64,000 bases of DNA from Zygnema cylindricum (GCA_037447655.1 JBBHKE010001064.1:176677-240676), one strand, 5' to 3'; positions 50,260 through 61,940 are shown, counted from the first letter of the stretch. Translations and numbers: made by a program. Notes: generated by a model not told the origin, from the sequence alone.

Positions 50260-50888
50260 CATACTTCAAAAGTAGGTGAAAGTAGGCCCATACAACATGC
50301 CTATTGTACGCAAAACATACAATATGGCCTTAAGACCAATATTGTATTGGTCGCAAAATGAAAAATAATAGTAACAGGGTTGAGTTGCACATCGATCAAT
50401 AGAGAATTAAACGTCATGTCTAAATTTTGAAAAACATTTGGACAAATTTTTATTTTTCCGTGAGTTTTGAGGTATTTTTTATTTAAACCGACAGATTTGG
50501 ACAATCACACGGTCGCTGATCAAAGTAGCGATCAAAGAAGATCAAACGAAAAGCCCATAACACAACTTACGATAGGACTTACGTCCGCGTTTTTTTTTTC
50601 CGGGTTTTTTTTTTTTTTGTTTTTTTTTTTTCCGGTTTTTTTTTTTTTCGGGTTTATTTTTTTTTCGGGTTTTTTTTCCCGCGGAATGTCATCCTACGCC
50701 GTGTCAGTTCGCTAAAAAATTTCGTCCGGCGGCGTGCGCTGTACATGATGATACGGTCAAATTCGTATGTTCGTACAGGGGTGTGCACAATGCACACACA
50801 TATAGTATGCCTACTCTGCGCGAGTTTTGTGCCACGTTTTGTGCGCCTACCAAAGGCCTACCATAAAAACGCCTATTTTTGAACTATG
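50260..50888. mobile_element. hAT-like non-autonomous element X1 (629 bp)
   Basis: The terminal inverted repeats are CATACTTCAAAAGTAGG at the left and CCTATTTTTGAACTATG at the right. Perfect 8-bp duplications, ATGTAAAT, flank both ends (50,252-50,259 and 50,889-50,896). An 8-bp duplication is characteristic of hAT transposons. There is no transposase. The middle carries a poly-T tract with CCGG/CGGG interruptions (50,588-50,680). Related sequences lie at 61,192-61,498 (inverted) and 61,941-62,398. Confidence 0.85.
50588..50690. repeat. Poly-T tract with CCGGG interruptions
   Basis: Runs of 8-14 T are separated by CCGG, CGGG or a single G, inside hAT-like element X1. It creates a false Phe-rich open frame. 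Confidence 0.95.
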
Positions 50889-51004
50889 ATGTAAATAAAT
50901 GAAATCGTTACTTGATTTCGTTGTGACGGATGTAGACGTGGGTGTAACGTGTGACGGTTAGAGTCGACTACAAAACAACCGACAATTGATGACGTTTACG
51001 TCTA

Positions 51005-51541
51005 CACTGCAAATCGTTATTAGTGTCAAAGTCACTAATTTGGGTTCTTAAAATTTTGTTTTTTTCCTCAAATAGGATACATGATTTTAATTTTTCCTTG
51101 ACGTTAATTAAGGTACCATACAAAATAGCATAAAGCCCGAAAGTACAATCAATATAAATAGTGTGGTGTACAGTCGATGTCAGACCATACATAAATGTAC
51201 GTTTTCAAGTGAAAATTTACAAAAAATGAATTAAATCAGACGCGCACGCATAAGAACGTGTGCTCAAGAAAACGAGATTAGTCTTACACGTAAGTTAGTA
51301 TGGCATGTACGAAAATTTTAAATTCGCGACGGCGTACAATTTCTAATATTTTGTACGGATAAATATATAACAGTATATAATCGTATGGCGAATATTCCAT
51401 TTTTGTTGTTCCCAAATTAGCATAAAAGCCAAATTAGAATACACCTTTTTTTTGAAAATTTTTAAATTCTTAATTAACATCAAGTGCGGTAAATTTTCTT
51501 AAACTCTATTTAAACTTTGACACTAAAAACGATTCGCGGTG
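51005..51541. mobile_element. Stowaway-like element Z2 (537 bp)
   Basis: Termini CACTGCAAATCGTTATTAGTG and inverted ...CACTAAAAACGATTCGCGGTG are flanked by TA (51,003-51,004 and 51,542-51,543). The subterminal TAGTGTCAAAG is mirrored by CTTTGACACTA at the other end, extending the inverted repeat. The interior is AT-rich and non-coding. Confidence 0.8.
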
Positions 51542-51544
51542 TAG

Positions 51545-51990
51545 CTACTGTGACATTGTAGACGTGTAAGGTTTGTGACATTTTGACTTCACGCACAAAT
51601 TATGACAACGTTGACTTCACAAATTCTAAAAAATTTCCGCCATGGTTTCCCGATTTTGTATTTTAGTCTTTTTTAACTCTACTTGCCATCAAAATAAGCC
51701 CAAAGATAGTTTTTAGAGATATTTTATTTGATACCATTGTTGACGTCTTCATTACAAAAATTGTGAGATAAACACGGTACTGGGAGAGGGAAAGAGAGAG
51801 AGGCGCTTTTACGGACTTCATTTCTGAGAAATGACGCTCGTTGGTCGAAACCCGCTCCACGGTCCCTGACACAAAAAAAATCGCACGGAAAAATGTCACG
51901 CACAAGTTGGAAACGTGTAGTGGGTTTTTTTTTGGTACTCCGAGAACAAAAATTATCAAAAACTTCCAACACGTGCAACAACATCTGCCT
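51545..51990 (+). repeat. Third arm-like copy of the large inverted-repeat family
   Basis: This aligns with the left arm at 17.6-18.0 kb: CCGCCATGGTTTCCCGATTT, CATCAAA, GGGAGAGGGAAAGAGAGAGAG and AAAAATTATC...ACACGTGCAACA. No inverted partner was found nearby, so it is a single-arm copy. Frames here are shadows. Confidence 0.55.
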
Positions 51991-53477
51991 ATTGGCTCAC
52001 CTCATGGAACTTTATTAAAAATCACCTTGCAAGGTGATTTTATATAAAGTTTGAATATAAGTTTGAAGGACGCAAAAGTGGGTCGAAACGCACTAGACGA
52101 CAAATTGCATCGCGCTTCTCCAGTATACATAAAGTTTCAAGGTAACGCAACTTGTAGGGTGGTAATTTTATTTTTTTGGTACGGTTGCGGATTTTCTCTT
52201 AATTTTCTAAGTTATGGAGGAAAACGACGAAAAATTACTATAACTTTAGCACATGCGAAGGTACCTTAAGGGTGAAGTTCCGTCGGATGAAATGGGAGGT
52301 TGTTTACAAAAATCCGAACCACTTCGTACTACGCTGTACCAATTGCGTCTATGTTCCATTATATGGTTTCATTAAACGTACGGATATAATGACCTACTAT
52401 TTATGTGCATGGCATATTTGGTTGGTAAATCGTAGTAAAGCATAGAGGTTTCATTTGTTAAAATTTTGAAATTTTACAATTATGCATTATTTTTAGGGTT
52501 TTTTTAAAATTTTCGTAAATTTCGTCTACTTTTTGTGTTCGGATGTAGTGTACGCATATAACGTACGGAATTTATAAAAAAATGTTAAAAGTACACTGTG
52601 AATCGCTGTTGGAGTTAAGAAGTCGATACAATTTCCCATGCTTTTAGGGTAGAAGCGAAAGATTGTGTTCATATATTCGACTCTTGAATATGTGGGAACA
52701 CATCCTCGCGTTTTTCTCTCGTTTTTTATGACTTCTAAATTTGAGTACTCTTTTCTATGCAACGCATTCAATTTGCCTTGTCGACGCCATTATTTGACAC
52801 TAATTTTGTACATCTCTACATAATATAAGCAGTTCTACGTCTGTATAGAATAATCAGAAGTTCTAGTAGGTGGTGACACATTTTCCCTTATCTTTTTTGA
52901 CTTTGAATCAAATCTGAGTGCGCTTTTTTGTGCGACTCACTCAATTTTCCCTTTCCACACCATTCGCTGACACTTATTTTGTATGTCTGTACGAAATAAT
53001 GAGCAGTTTTAGTACGGACTAACACATTTTTACATTACACTATCTATAAATATTCAACATTAAAATAATTAACGCTAATTAAATAGTAATAATGTTGATG
53101 AAACCTTTTTTTTTTAGTTAAATTTGATCAACTGCAAAAATTTTATGTACATGCGTATGATGGGCAATGATAGAATTTCGTGCTAATAAAAAATGTGGTA
53201 CTTTAATACATGGGCGCAAGCCCTAAGTTGTAGTAGTACTTTTGATGATTTTTTTTGTATTTTTATTTTATAATTAAGTCAAAGTCGGTCAACGCATTAT
53301 TAAATAATCTGAAATTTTTGAATAATGTCGTATGCATTCTTTTTCAGGGTTTATAATCATGCGCGTACTGAGAATGAAACCTCTATGTAGTAAAGTAATA
53401 CGATTCTACAAATCTATAAATAATCTTTGGCACCATAGTGTGAACAATATATGTGTACTGGCGGAGGTAAAAAGTGA
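51991..53477. other. Intergenic interval with repeat fragments
   Basis: No gene is supported. A lone left terminus of the Stowaway-like family (TACACTGTGAATCGCTG) lies at 52,589-52,605 without a matching right end. A dispersed-repeat block (GGATATAATGACCTACTATTT) lies near 52,390. Confidence 0.45.
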
Positions 53478-54227
53478 GGGTATGTCCCTGTGTGGCTAAG
53501 TAATGGTTTTCTTTAAGTCATTTTCCAGTAAAACATAGCGCCGCACCGCCTAGGTGACAACTGTACAAAGAAATCTAAAAATACAAAGTACATTTTGCAT
53601 CATCGTTGAACTTAAATTGTACAACATGTTGTCATTTTGTGTCTTTAGACCCACTACCACGAAAAAAAAACGTCATCTTCAAAGTTTTTTTTAAAATACA
53701 TGGAAGATTTGTTTTAAAACAAAGTATTTTCCTCAATCAAATAGAAACACATGTTCTCACGTGTCGTAATGTTCAAAAAATTCAAATGATTTCCAGCGAC
53801 AAAGAAAAGTACACAAATTTACTATGTTCTATCCGTTTGCGTTCAGTACAACAACGAAAAGTACCGGTACGGATTTTGTTTTTGTTGGGGTCTTGAAATT
53901 CCGATGCCATTTCACGTCTACCGGATAGGAGGCGCAAAGGCAAAGCACATATTCTTCAACCGTGAAACGCCATAGATTGTAAGGTGGTACATCTACAATG
54001 TCACGGTAAAACACGCGACGTCACAAGCATTTCCAAAAAATAACGTGCGACAATACAAATTGTGGATGTTGACAACCGTCAAAGGTATTGTCGACGTATA
54101 CAATAGTCACAAATGTAAGTTACGATTTTGTTCTTACACATAGGGACATTTGAAAACCGGGTCCGACGGATCCGTAATAAAATACAAAGTAAGTTTGCTC
54201 AATTACAAGCACATGGGGACATACCTT
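53478..54227 (+). mobile_element. Harbinger-like element G3 (about 750 bp)
   Basis: Termini GGGTATGTCCCTGTGTGG and inverted ...ACATGGGGACATACCT match the G family with transition differences. The right flank is TAA and the left TGA, so the duplication is imperfect. Internal blocks match G1 and G4 (CCGATGCCATTTCACGTC, GTACGGATTTTGTTTTTG). No transposase. Confidence 0.7.
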
Positions 54228-54589
54228 AACTCGCATAAGGTATTGAATAAAAATGTGTATGGGCGAGCGAAACTTAAGTTTATAAAAGTTTATGAAAATG
54301 TCAGAATGGTTAGTCGATGGCAACAAAAACGTCAAGAAATATCCAACGTCAAAGATTTTATTGCGACTTTTGGTGGCCTCACATCCACGTTGGCGTAAAG
54401 CACACAGCTTATGCGATGTGTAGCCACTTGATCTCGCGTTTATCGTGGATATTTTTTCACGTTTCTACGCCGCACGATGATTCACATTGTTTGTGGAAAA
54501 TGTCCCTAAAAAATGTAATTCTTTGGCTGAAAGGTTCTACCGATGACGTATCTCATTCTTTGTGTCATAATATCCGATAGTCAAGGTTT

Positions 54590-55150
54590 ACGCCTATAAC
54601 CATTGAAATTTTGTGGGCTCCGTTGCCCCACAAAATGCACAGTTCACAAGTAGCCACTAGGATAACATCAACCCACTTTGGTTTCGCATAATATCGCCAC
54701 CGTGGAAGGCAATGACTATGACCAGCCTCACTCGTGTGAGGACAAGACTCCCCTGAGTCCAACGCAAAAAAAATCACCAAATTTTCTCCCCTGAGCAATT
54801 AGTTATGGTTGGCCAAAGACAGCCTATTTATATAGAAGGTCACCTGGAGAGAGGAGCCTCAAATATTACTAAGTCCTAGTCTTCCTACTCTCAGCTATCT
54901 ATTACTAAACCCTAGTCCAATAGGAACACTATATAGTAGCAAAGGTACAGTGGCCGATGTACTTATTGTACCACCATTGTACAACATGGCCTTCAAGGTG
55001 ATGCTTGTCAAATCGAGAGCCATGGTTCCTCCTCCCATCTTCTGTGGTATCCAAATAGTGTGACGCCACGTGGCATTGCGTGTAGTTATTTCCAAAGGCC
55101 GCCAAAAGCGCATTCTGGGTGGCAGCTGCAACGAAGACCGTGCAATCAAT
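54590..55150 (-). repeat. LTR family L, copy 3 (partial, minus strand)
   Basis: Blocks shared with L2 and L4 include CTCCCCTGAGTC, TTAGTTATGGTTGGCCAAAG (on the plus strand) and a TATA-like TATATAAATAGG on the minus strand near 54,825-54,836. The left end shares the GGGCTCCGTTGCCCCACAAAAT segment with L2 (16,030-16,060). The upstream half of the LTR is not recognisable. Confidence 0.55.
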
Positions 55151-55281
55151 TAAATTTACAAGGTTCAGATTCGTGTTCGTGCATGAATTGTTTCATATGC
55201 GTCTAGTAGTCAATTTGGTGTGAAGTTGCCATTGTGTCACAGTTTAAGTATGTATCAAATCCTATACTTTCATCGTTTTGA

Positions 55282-55510
55282 GTGCCTTTATGGTTAAGGC
55301 GTCTGGACACATAGAATCTCAATGTCGTAGGTTCAAATCCAGCATAAGGCACAATTTTGGTAAAATGCCCATCTACTTTAGTCTGCACCTTCTAAATAGT
55401 GGGGTAGCGTTCTATTATTCTCTCTTCTCTCTCTCTCTCTCGCTCTCTCTCTCCCGTTAGAGACTAAACAAAAATAGAGACAAGATATAAATTACCTTTT
55501 TCAACAACCA
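55282..55510 (+). repeat. tRNA-derived SINE, copy 2
   Basis: The head is a recognisable tRNA-like sequence of about 71 nt (55,282-55,352) with a perfect 7-bp acceptor-like stem (GTGCCTT with AAGGCAC), A-box TGGTTAAGGCG (55,291-55,301) and B-box GGTTCAAATCC (55,330-55,340). The D and anticodon arms do not fold properly, so it is not a working tRNA. The body includes a CTCTCTCT run (55,425-55,453) and the tail seen in copy 1. This is the better-preserved copy. Confidence 0.75.
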
Positions 55511-56138
55511 TGGTCAATTAAAGCAGTCATTCAGTAACCTTGTTTTTATGACAAAAAAATAATAGGTACAAGGTTGTGCGAAATCCCGCTGTCGTAATTT
55601 TTTTTTGTACTTTATTTTGTCATATCTATAATTTGATACATAGGATTGATGTTTAGACAAAAGGGTTGCGATTCGTTACAAATAAAAATCCTATATCTGT
55701 ATGAAAATAATTGCTATGGATAGAATAGCTTTCATAAATTTCTTTAGGATTTGATTGGCTTTTATTAGGTTGTGTAGTTGTAAATTCCTTTGTGATGTTA
55801 GCCGTTATCGAATGGCAAAGGGATATATTGCTCATAGAATAATAGATTAATCATCGCCGATATATATAGATAAAGTTTCAAAATTTACTTTTTGTACGTT
55901 TGTAAACCTATTTTTTTTTAAAAATAATGACCAGGTTTAGTAGGGACTGACAAATTTTGTACATTGTACTATTTAAAAACGGTCGAATCAGATTAATTAA
56001 CGCTAAATAAATACTTCCTTATATTAATGTAAAAATAAAGACAATTATCAATTCTATTTTAGATTTGAGGCTCAAAATATGGGGGCGCCTTTTTAGCGAT
56101 ATTAACGTTAATATCGCGTTTCACGGTGAAGAGATATT
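55511..56138. other. AT-rich intergenic interval
   Basis: No gene or recognised repeat. Confidence 0.4.
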
Positions 56139-56560
56139 GCACGATTCACACTAGAAATGGACGAAGGATGAGATGAAGAAATGATTGTCCTTTTTTTTTT
56201 GTTTGGACGTGAATCGCCTTTGACGTCATCTCACGTCACAAAAACGTCGCGATGTGATTCATGTTGTTGTACGATTCATTCATTCGGGATACAACTTCCT
56301 GTTTTTTCAAAGTCACATTTCTGCATTCCTTTCCGGAAAAGAGGATGATATACCACAGTTGTCTAGTTTTGACGCACTTGACCGTATGTTTTGTCTTTCC
56401 CTACGCTCCAAATCGTATATTTTGTCCGTCTCTACGCTCCATAAAAGGTTGACAGCCGAGCGGTCGACCTGTCTGGCGCCTCTGTTTTTGTTTTTTTGGG
56501 CCCTGAATGTACGGGATAATTCGTTTCCCCATCTCATTCGTCATCTAGTGTGAATCGTGC
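56139..56560. mobile_element. Small element with perfect 16-bp terminal inverted repeats
   Basis: GCACGATTCACACTAG (56,139-56,154) is the exact inverse of CTAGTGTGAATCGTGC (56,545-56,560). The motif AGAGATATT borders the left end (56,130-56,138) and recurs five bases outside the right end (56,566-56,574), a possible displaced target duplication. The interior has no transposase; the 99-codon frame at 56,254-56,553 has no similarity. Superfamily is unclear. Confidence 0.6.
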
Positions 56561-56859
56561 TATAGAGAGATATTTGAAGCGACATCGAAATGGGTTTCGC
56601 TTCGTTGGCCGCGTGGAAAAGAGAAAAAATATCTCGATGAGCGCGCGATTATGTGCGTACACGTCGCATGGGCCATGTGCCTTCCGCCAGCGTGGATATG
56701 AATCCGCCGAAATTATCCCGTCACGCTCCCAACATCAATGTTTGGTGCCTCTTTTTTGTAGTTTCATCATTAAATTTTAGATGCGAGTCATAATTTACGT
56801 GCCGCACCCTTTTTGTCGTTTCTTTTTGATATTATAGATACATTTCATTAATAACTACC

Positions 56860-57350
56860 TCCGCTGTACACCGCTGTCGTACATTATTTACCTCGGGTGG
56901 TACAGATATATCTTTAATAATTTGCCTACAAAGATTCTTTGAAGATATTTGTCGTCGAATTTTAACCTACGTCGTACCAACCAGAATGAGCCACGCATAT
57001 AAAAAGTAGTTTGCGGACGCGACATAAAATGGAAGACACGGCAATCAGTAAAAGTATCCGTACATTTATTGAAACCGCCAATGGAAGTCCAGCGTAAGAA
57101 AGAAACTAATATGGCCCGACGTGAAATGAAACATCAGAGGTCTTGTACCATAAAAACGTACACATAAAACGTACAAATGAAACAAAATGAAATAAAACGC
57201 GCGACGTAACATACGACCAACGTAACCGCACCATCTAGGAACCGACATTGTTTCATTCACAATTGAGATTGATTCCGCACATTGCAAAAAGTTAAAAGGA
57301 TATAAGTACAAAACAGGAATTAATGTGTAAAGCTGTAATCGGCCGTCGCG
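56860..57350 (-). repeat. Dispersed repeat, includes conserved-frame copy 2
   Basis: 56,860-57,065 is the inverted counterpart of 48,820-49,020. 57,130-57,300 matches 29,890-30,060 and on the minus strand encodes VNETMSVPRWCGYVGRMLRR. No gene structure is visible. Confidence 0.5.
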
Positions 57351-57642
57351 GATCTGTCGCGCCGCCATCTACAGAAGTTTGTCGTTACGTTACATGTGTG
57401 GTTTTTGCTTTGATTTGGTTTTGGATACTTATGTAGATTATTGGTCTTGCGTAGATTCGGTTTGGCGACGGTCAAGTTTAAAAATCTTTTGGACTGTAAG
57501 CTTGTTTGTTGTGTACGAATGAATAGTACGTTAGTACTTTGTTGTTTCGCTTATAGACGCGATTTTATTGGTGGGCGGTTCGTGCGCACTTCATATTTGT
57601 TGGTTTTTTTTAGTTTGAAGTAGTGACGCTACGTTTAAAGTA

Positions 57643-57849
57643 CACCGTGAATCGCTATTAGCGTCAATGACTCTAATTGCGGTACCCCGTTTTCTTACCC
57701 AAATTCTCAAATAGAATTAATAAAAGCCCTTTAAAAAACAAATTAGAGTAAACGATTTCCTTCAAAACCCCCAAATTCCCAAATAGCGTTAATAACGCTA
57801 TTTGTTCATAACGCTATCTATTTCTAAACGCTAATAGCGATTCACGGTG
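57643..57849. mobile_element. Stowaway-like MITE Z3 (207 bp)
   Basis: CACCGTGAATCGCTATTAGC and its exact inverse at the right end are flanked by TA (57,641-57,642 and 57,850-57,851). This is the best-preserved copy, with near-perfect inverted repeats and an AT-rich hairpin interior containing further CGCTATTTG repeats. Confidence 0.9.
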
Positions 57850-57886
57850 TACTTTATATTGAAGCGTAGAGCGGGAGGAAGAGTTA

Positions 57887-58667
57887 TGGTGCGTCTCCAT
57901 GTACATGAAGCTTAGTGAACTTACTTTGTTTTTTAGCGCAGATCCGGCAGACCCGGATTTCAAGTGTCCCTATGTGTGCAACGAAAATGTTACTTATGGG
58001 TGTGACGATTGTATACGTTGACAATGCCCATGACGACTGTCTAACTTCTACAATTTGTAATGAGACAAGTTGTTTTTCATAACTGCTTGTGACGTCGATG
58101 ACTTTCAGTGACATTGTAGACTTACCGCCTTGGACACATTGTAGCAGTTTCATTATTGAAGGAGATGTGCATTGCCTTCGCGTCTTCTGTCCGGTTGACG
58201 TGAAATGGCATCGGAATCTTGAGACCCTTGCAAAAAAAATAAAATAAAACTGTAACGGACGCAAACGGACAAAAATAAAACAAATTATGTACTTTTCATT
58301 GTCGTATTGAACGGCAACGGAGAAAACATAACGAATAGTGTACTTCTCATCGTCGGTTGAATTTGTTTGAAATTTTGGAAAAATTTTACAAGTGCGAATA
58401 CGTGGTCCTAATTGTCTAACGAAAATACATTATCGTAGAACACATCGCCCCTTTATTTTAAAGAAATGTTTGAAGATACGTTTTTTGGCGTGGCCGTGGG
58501 TCGAAGAACACAAGACGACAACATGTAGTATATTATAAATACGACGATGACGCAAAATGTACTTATGATTAATTGTATTTTTTTGTACGGTTGAATACGC
58601 GGTATGACGTTGACTTTTAGAGGAAAACGACAGATAAACCCTTACTTTGGCACATGGAGACGCACCC
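57887..58667 (-). mobile_element. Harbinger-like element G4 (781 bp)
   Basis: Left terminus TGGTGCGTCTCCATGT and right terminus (inverted) GGGTGCGTCTCCATGTG are flanked by TTA (57,884-57,886 and 58,668-58,670). The interior is inverted relative to G1 (GACGTGAAATGGCATCGG near 58,197). It has no coding capacity. Its right end adjoins the duplicated 3' region of the protease gene. Confidence 0.8.
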
Positions 58668-58809
58668 TTAATCTTTGTGAAGAAAAATTTCTATGAAATA
58701 TATTGGCTTCTGTGGACAACTCTCTTGCTCTCTCTCTTGTGCTCTGTCTCATGTGATTTTTTGTGAATGTTTTCGTTGTCTTTTGCACTCTGCATTCGTT
58801 GTAATATCT

Positions 58810-60350
58810 TTCATACCAAACTAAAATTATAGCTAAGACCTTCCAAATCAAGCATTGACATTGACATCACCTCCAAAAAAAAGCCAAACTCACAGATAAT
58901 TGAAGAAACGACACCAAATTTCAAGTATAAAGCATCAGGAATAACTCTACATGAAACAAAAAAAAACCACGACTTAAATGTAAAATGTTGGACATTAAAA
59001 TGAAAACATAGAACCTTTGACATCAAAATTCATATTTAAAATTCGACATCAAAACCCGAACATAAGAAATATCAAATATCCGGGGGATCATACTTCAAAC
59101 ATAAAAAAATTAAAAGGAAAGAGGAAAAAGTAAATAAATAAAAGAAGGCAATAAAGTTCAAGCATCGAGCATCGGACATGAAAATTCAAACATGAATAAT
59201 AGCAAATCCAAACATCACACATCCAACATCGTTATTCAAGCATCAAACAAAATCAAAGATGCATTTATTTATTTTTTAAGACTTTCTTTGGAAAAAAAGC
59301 AGCACATAAGTTTTCCCAGGATGCTCCGATCAATGCAAAGGTATTTCAGGATCCAATGTCTAATATAAATCAATAAAACGTGTGCTAGATAAGTTCTCAA
59401 GGTTGCCTTTTGTGGCATTTAAGATGATTTCACCGGCATTATCGATTGCCATTCAACTTCCTTTGGTCCTCACAATTGTCTACCTTCAAAAATGTCCATA
59501 TTTTGGAATTAGCATTAAGACTTCAACATATGGTCGCCGACCTCCCTTCATTTCAGTCTTGGAAAATTTGTTGAACGACCACATGGGAATTGAAAATCAT
59601 TATAACAGACGACAGTATCTTAACCTTCAGTCCAACTACATTTTATTCATCTATCAGCCATAACTTCTGAGTCCTCGCCAGACAAACATAATAAATACTA
59701 GTTTACACACCTTGACACAAGATTTTTACACACTGGATTTTTACAAGTTTTAGTGCATATAATTCTTTCGATGGCCCAAATAGATCTTGTTGGGACACAT
59801 AACGCAATGTTACTTCCCATACACTTTTTCCACGACGACCGTGATCGCGGCCCACAAAATGCGGAAATTACGGAATTACACGAATCTCTCCGTTTCCACC
59901 TGTAGTAGGACGCTCAGAGAGGCCACACATACCTGCGAAAAGTGACAAAAGAAAACATTCAAATTTGAGTTAGGCAGGCTGCCCCTTCCCCTCCACTTCC
60001 TTCCCCCTCTTTCCCTCCCTCTTCCTCTACCTTTCCTTCACGTCCTCTTCCTTTTCTTTTCCCTCCCCTCTCCCCCGCTTCCAAACCCGCCTCCCACCAC
60101 ATCACCCACCCGTTCCCCCTCCCCTTCTCCCTTTCCTTTTATGCCTTTGTCTTCGCCTCTCCCTCTGACTCTTTCTCCCGTCTCATTCTCCCGTCTTAGT
60201 GTTCGTGTGCCTCCCCCTCTCGGCTCCTCTCCCTCGGCTCCTCCTTCCTCCCTCTTCCTCCTCTCTGTATCTACCTTCCCCGTCCTCCCTCTCCCTTCTT
60301 TGTCTTTGCCTCCCCCTTCCTCTCTATCTCCCACTTCGGCTTGTACAAAT
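58810..60350 (-). pseudogene. Direct partial copy of the protease gene 3' region
   Basis: This matches 30,070-31,460 in order: a downstream segment (AATCAAGCATTGACATTGAC, about 58,845), the tail exon (59,740-59,935, acceptor TTTTCGCAG/GTATG), and the following pyrimidine-rich intron tract (59,985-60,345). The exon keeps YYRWKRRDSCNSVISAFCG and the later cysteines, but a deletion of about 17 bases near its start shifts the frame relative to the acceptor. No upstream exons were found, so it cannot encode a full protein. Confidence 0.75.
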
Positions 60351-61191
60351 TATTAGATTGGTAAACACCTCAATAGATAGGGGTTGTGAGTAGGGCGCGT
60401 TGGTGGAAAATCACGTACAGTTGAGTGAACTAGCTCTACGATATTTTGTACACTCCTTACATATATCTCCGTACCGATATATCGATTATCGGCTACCCGA
60501 AATAAGGCCCATGTCAGTTATCGACAAATCCTTACCGATACAAAAACTAAGAATTTCACAAAAGCGGCAAATGAAGGCAAAGTAACTAGGTACAGTACTT
60601 AATAAGAGTTTAGAGTGGGTAGAGGAATAAACAAATCACATATGTGGCCTTCGGGTGAAGTTTCATCATACGTTTCTGTAATTGTGCGGCAAACTCTACA
60701 AACCGGGTCGACTGAGTCGATATTCCATCACGTAGAGTTAGTAAGCCACGTGTTCTAAATTGACTGGCATCACGCAAGCTACTATCTGATATTGAATATC
60801 TTTCAGATTTTTAGCATCGACAAACTTAACTTCAAATCTTGTCTTGCGTACCATGTAGCTGCGTATAAAGTAATCATACGACAAAACTTTTATACTTTTT
60901 GCAGACGTTAGTCTATACGCCAACTCATTTTTTAGGGTATCAATTTTTGAACATAACGAAAGTCTTTTGATAGAAATAGTGTGAAAAACAAAAGTTACTG
61001 AAAATAGCGTGACGAGGGAATGTTACGAAATTCCGTTTTTATTTTCGGTTGTATTTTGGAAACCGCGTGACATGTGCAAATCTTAAGATTTTTTGTTGGT
61101 TTTCCATCATGACACGTAGCTTCATCGTCCAACGTGTCACAATTTTTTTTCTTTGTATTTGCCAACCCACCTTTTCGAGGTGAGTTGACAG
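60351..61191. other. Intergenic interval without recognised genes
   Basis: Short motifs ATATATCGATTATCGG (60,476-60,495) resemble 15.2 kb. No gene, LTR or TIR element was resolved. Confidence 0.4.
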
Positions 61192-61498
61192 CATACTTCA
61201 AAAGTAGGCGTTTTTATGGTAGGCCTTTTGTAGGCGCACAAAACTTGGCATAAAACTCGCGTAGAGTAGGCATACTGTATGTGTGTGCGTTTGTGCACAT
61301 TTTTGTACGAATGTACAAATCTGACGTATGATCATAGTAAGCGCATGCCGCTGGACAAAATTTTCAGCGAACTGACACAACGTAGGATGAGTTGTGTTAT
61401 GGGCTTTACATGTGATCTTCTTAGATTGCTACTTTGATGAGCGACCGTCCGATCGTCCAAATCTGACGGTTTAAATAAAAAACACCTCAAAACTCACA
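61192..61498 (-). mobile_element. hAT-like element X2, inverted partial copy
   Basis: It begins CATACTTCAAAAGTAGGCG and matches, inverted, the right half of X1 (GGCCTACCATAAAAACGCC, GAGTTTTGTGCC, CACACACATATAGTATGCC). It stops at a poly-T run at 61,499, where a tandem repeat begins. The other terminus is missing. Confidence 0.65.
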
Positions 61499-61509
61499 TT
61501 TTTTTTTTT

Positions 61510-61940
61510 TACACGTTTATGGTTTTTTATTATGTGTTTTTGTTTTTTTGTTAAACAAACAAAAACACAAATAATTAAAAACCCTAAACATATGTATATA
61601 TTTAAAAGGTTGCGCGGCGCGGCGCATCGTAACACGATATGGTGACGGGGGGGCGACGTGGATCTCTCACAATGCGCGAAACGAACCTCGCAGGCTCACA
61701 GAGCCGAAAAAAATAACGCAAGATTCCTACCTGGTATTTGGTTAGGGTTTTACACGTTTAGGTTTTTTAGAGTGTGGTTTGGTGATTTTTATATAAAAAA
61801 AGCCACAAAATAATAAAATACCCTAAACATATATATACACTTTTAAGGCCGCGCGGCGCGGCGCGTCGTAAAATGAAATAATGATAGGGGGTCGACGTGG
61901 ATCTCTCACAATGCGCGAAACGGACCTCGGAGGTTCACAG
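61510..61940 (+). repeat. Tandem repeat with GC-island core (two units)
   Basis: Units begin TTTTACACGTTTA at 61,510 and 61,749. Each has, in order, an AT-rich part, CCCTAAACATAT, a GC island (GCGCGGCGCGGCGC), TCGTAA, and CGACGTGGATCTCTCACAAT followed by GCGCGAAACG. The first unit is about 239 bp, the second about 190 bp. The array lies exactly between the two hAT-like fragments X2 and X3. No protein is encoded. Confidence 0.85.

Noticed and set aside
50467-50715. Membrane protein encoded by a Phe-rich frame
   Set aside because: The hydrophobic stretch is translated poly-T inside a non-autonomous transposon.
61570-61840. Telomeric repeat remnant (CCCTAAAC)
   Set aside because: Only single occurrences per unit, not a tandem TTTAGGG array.
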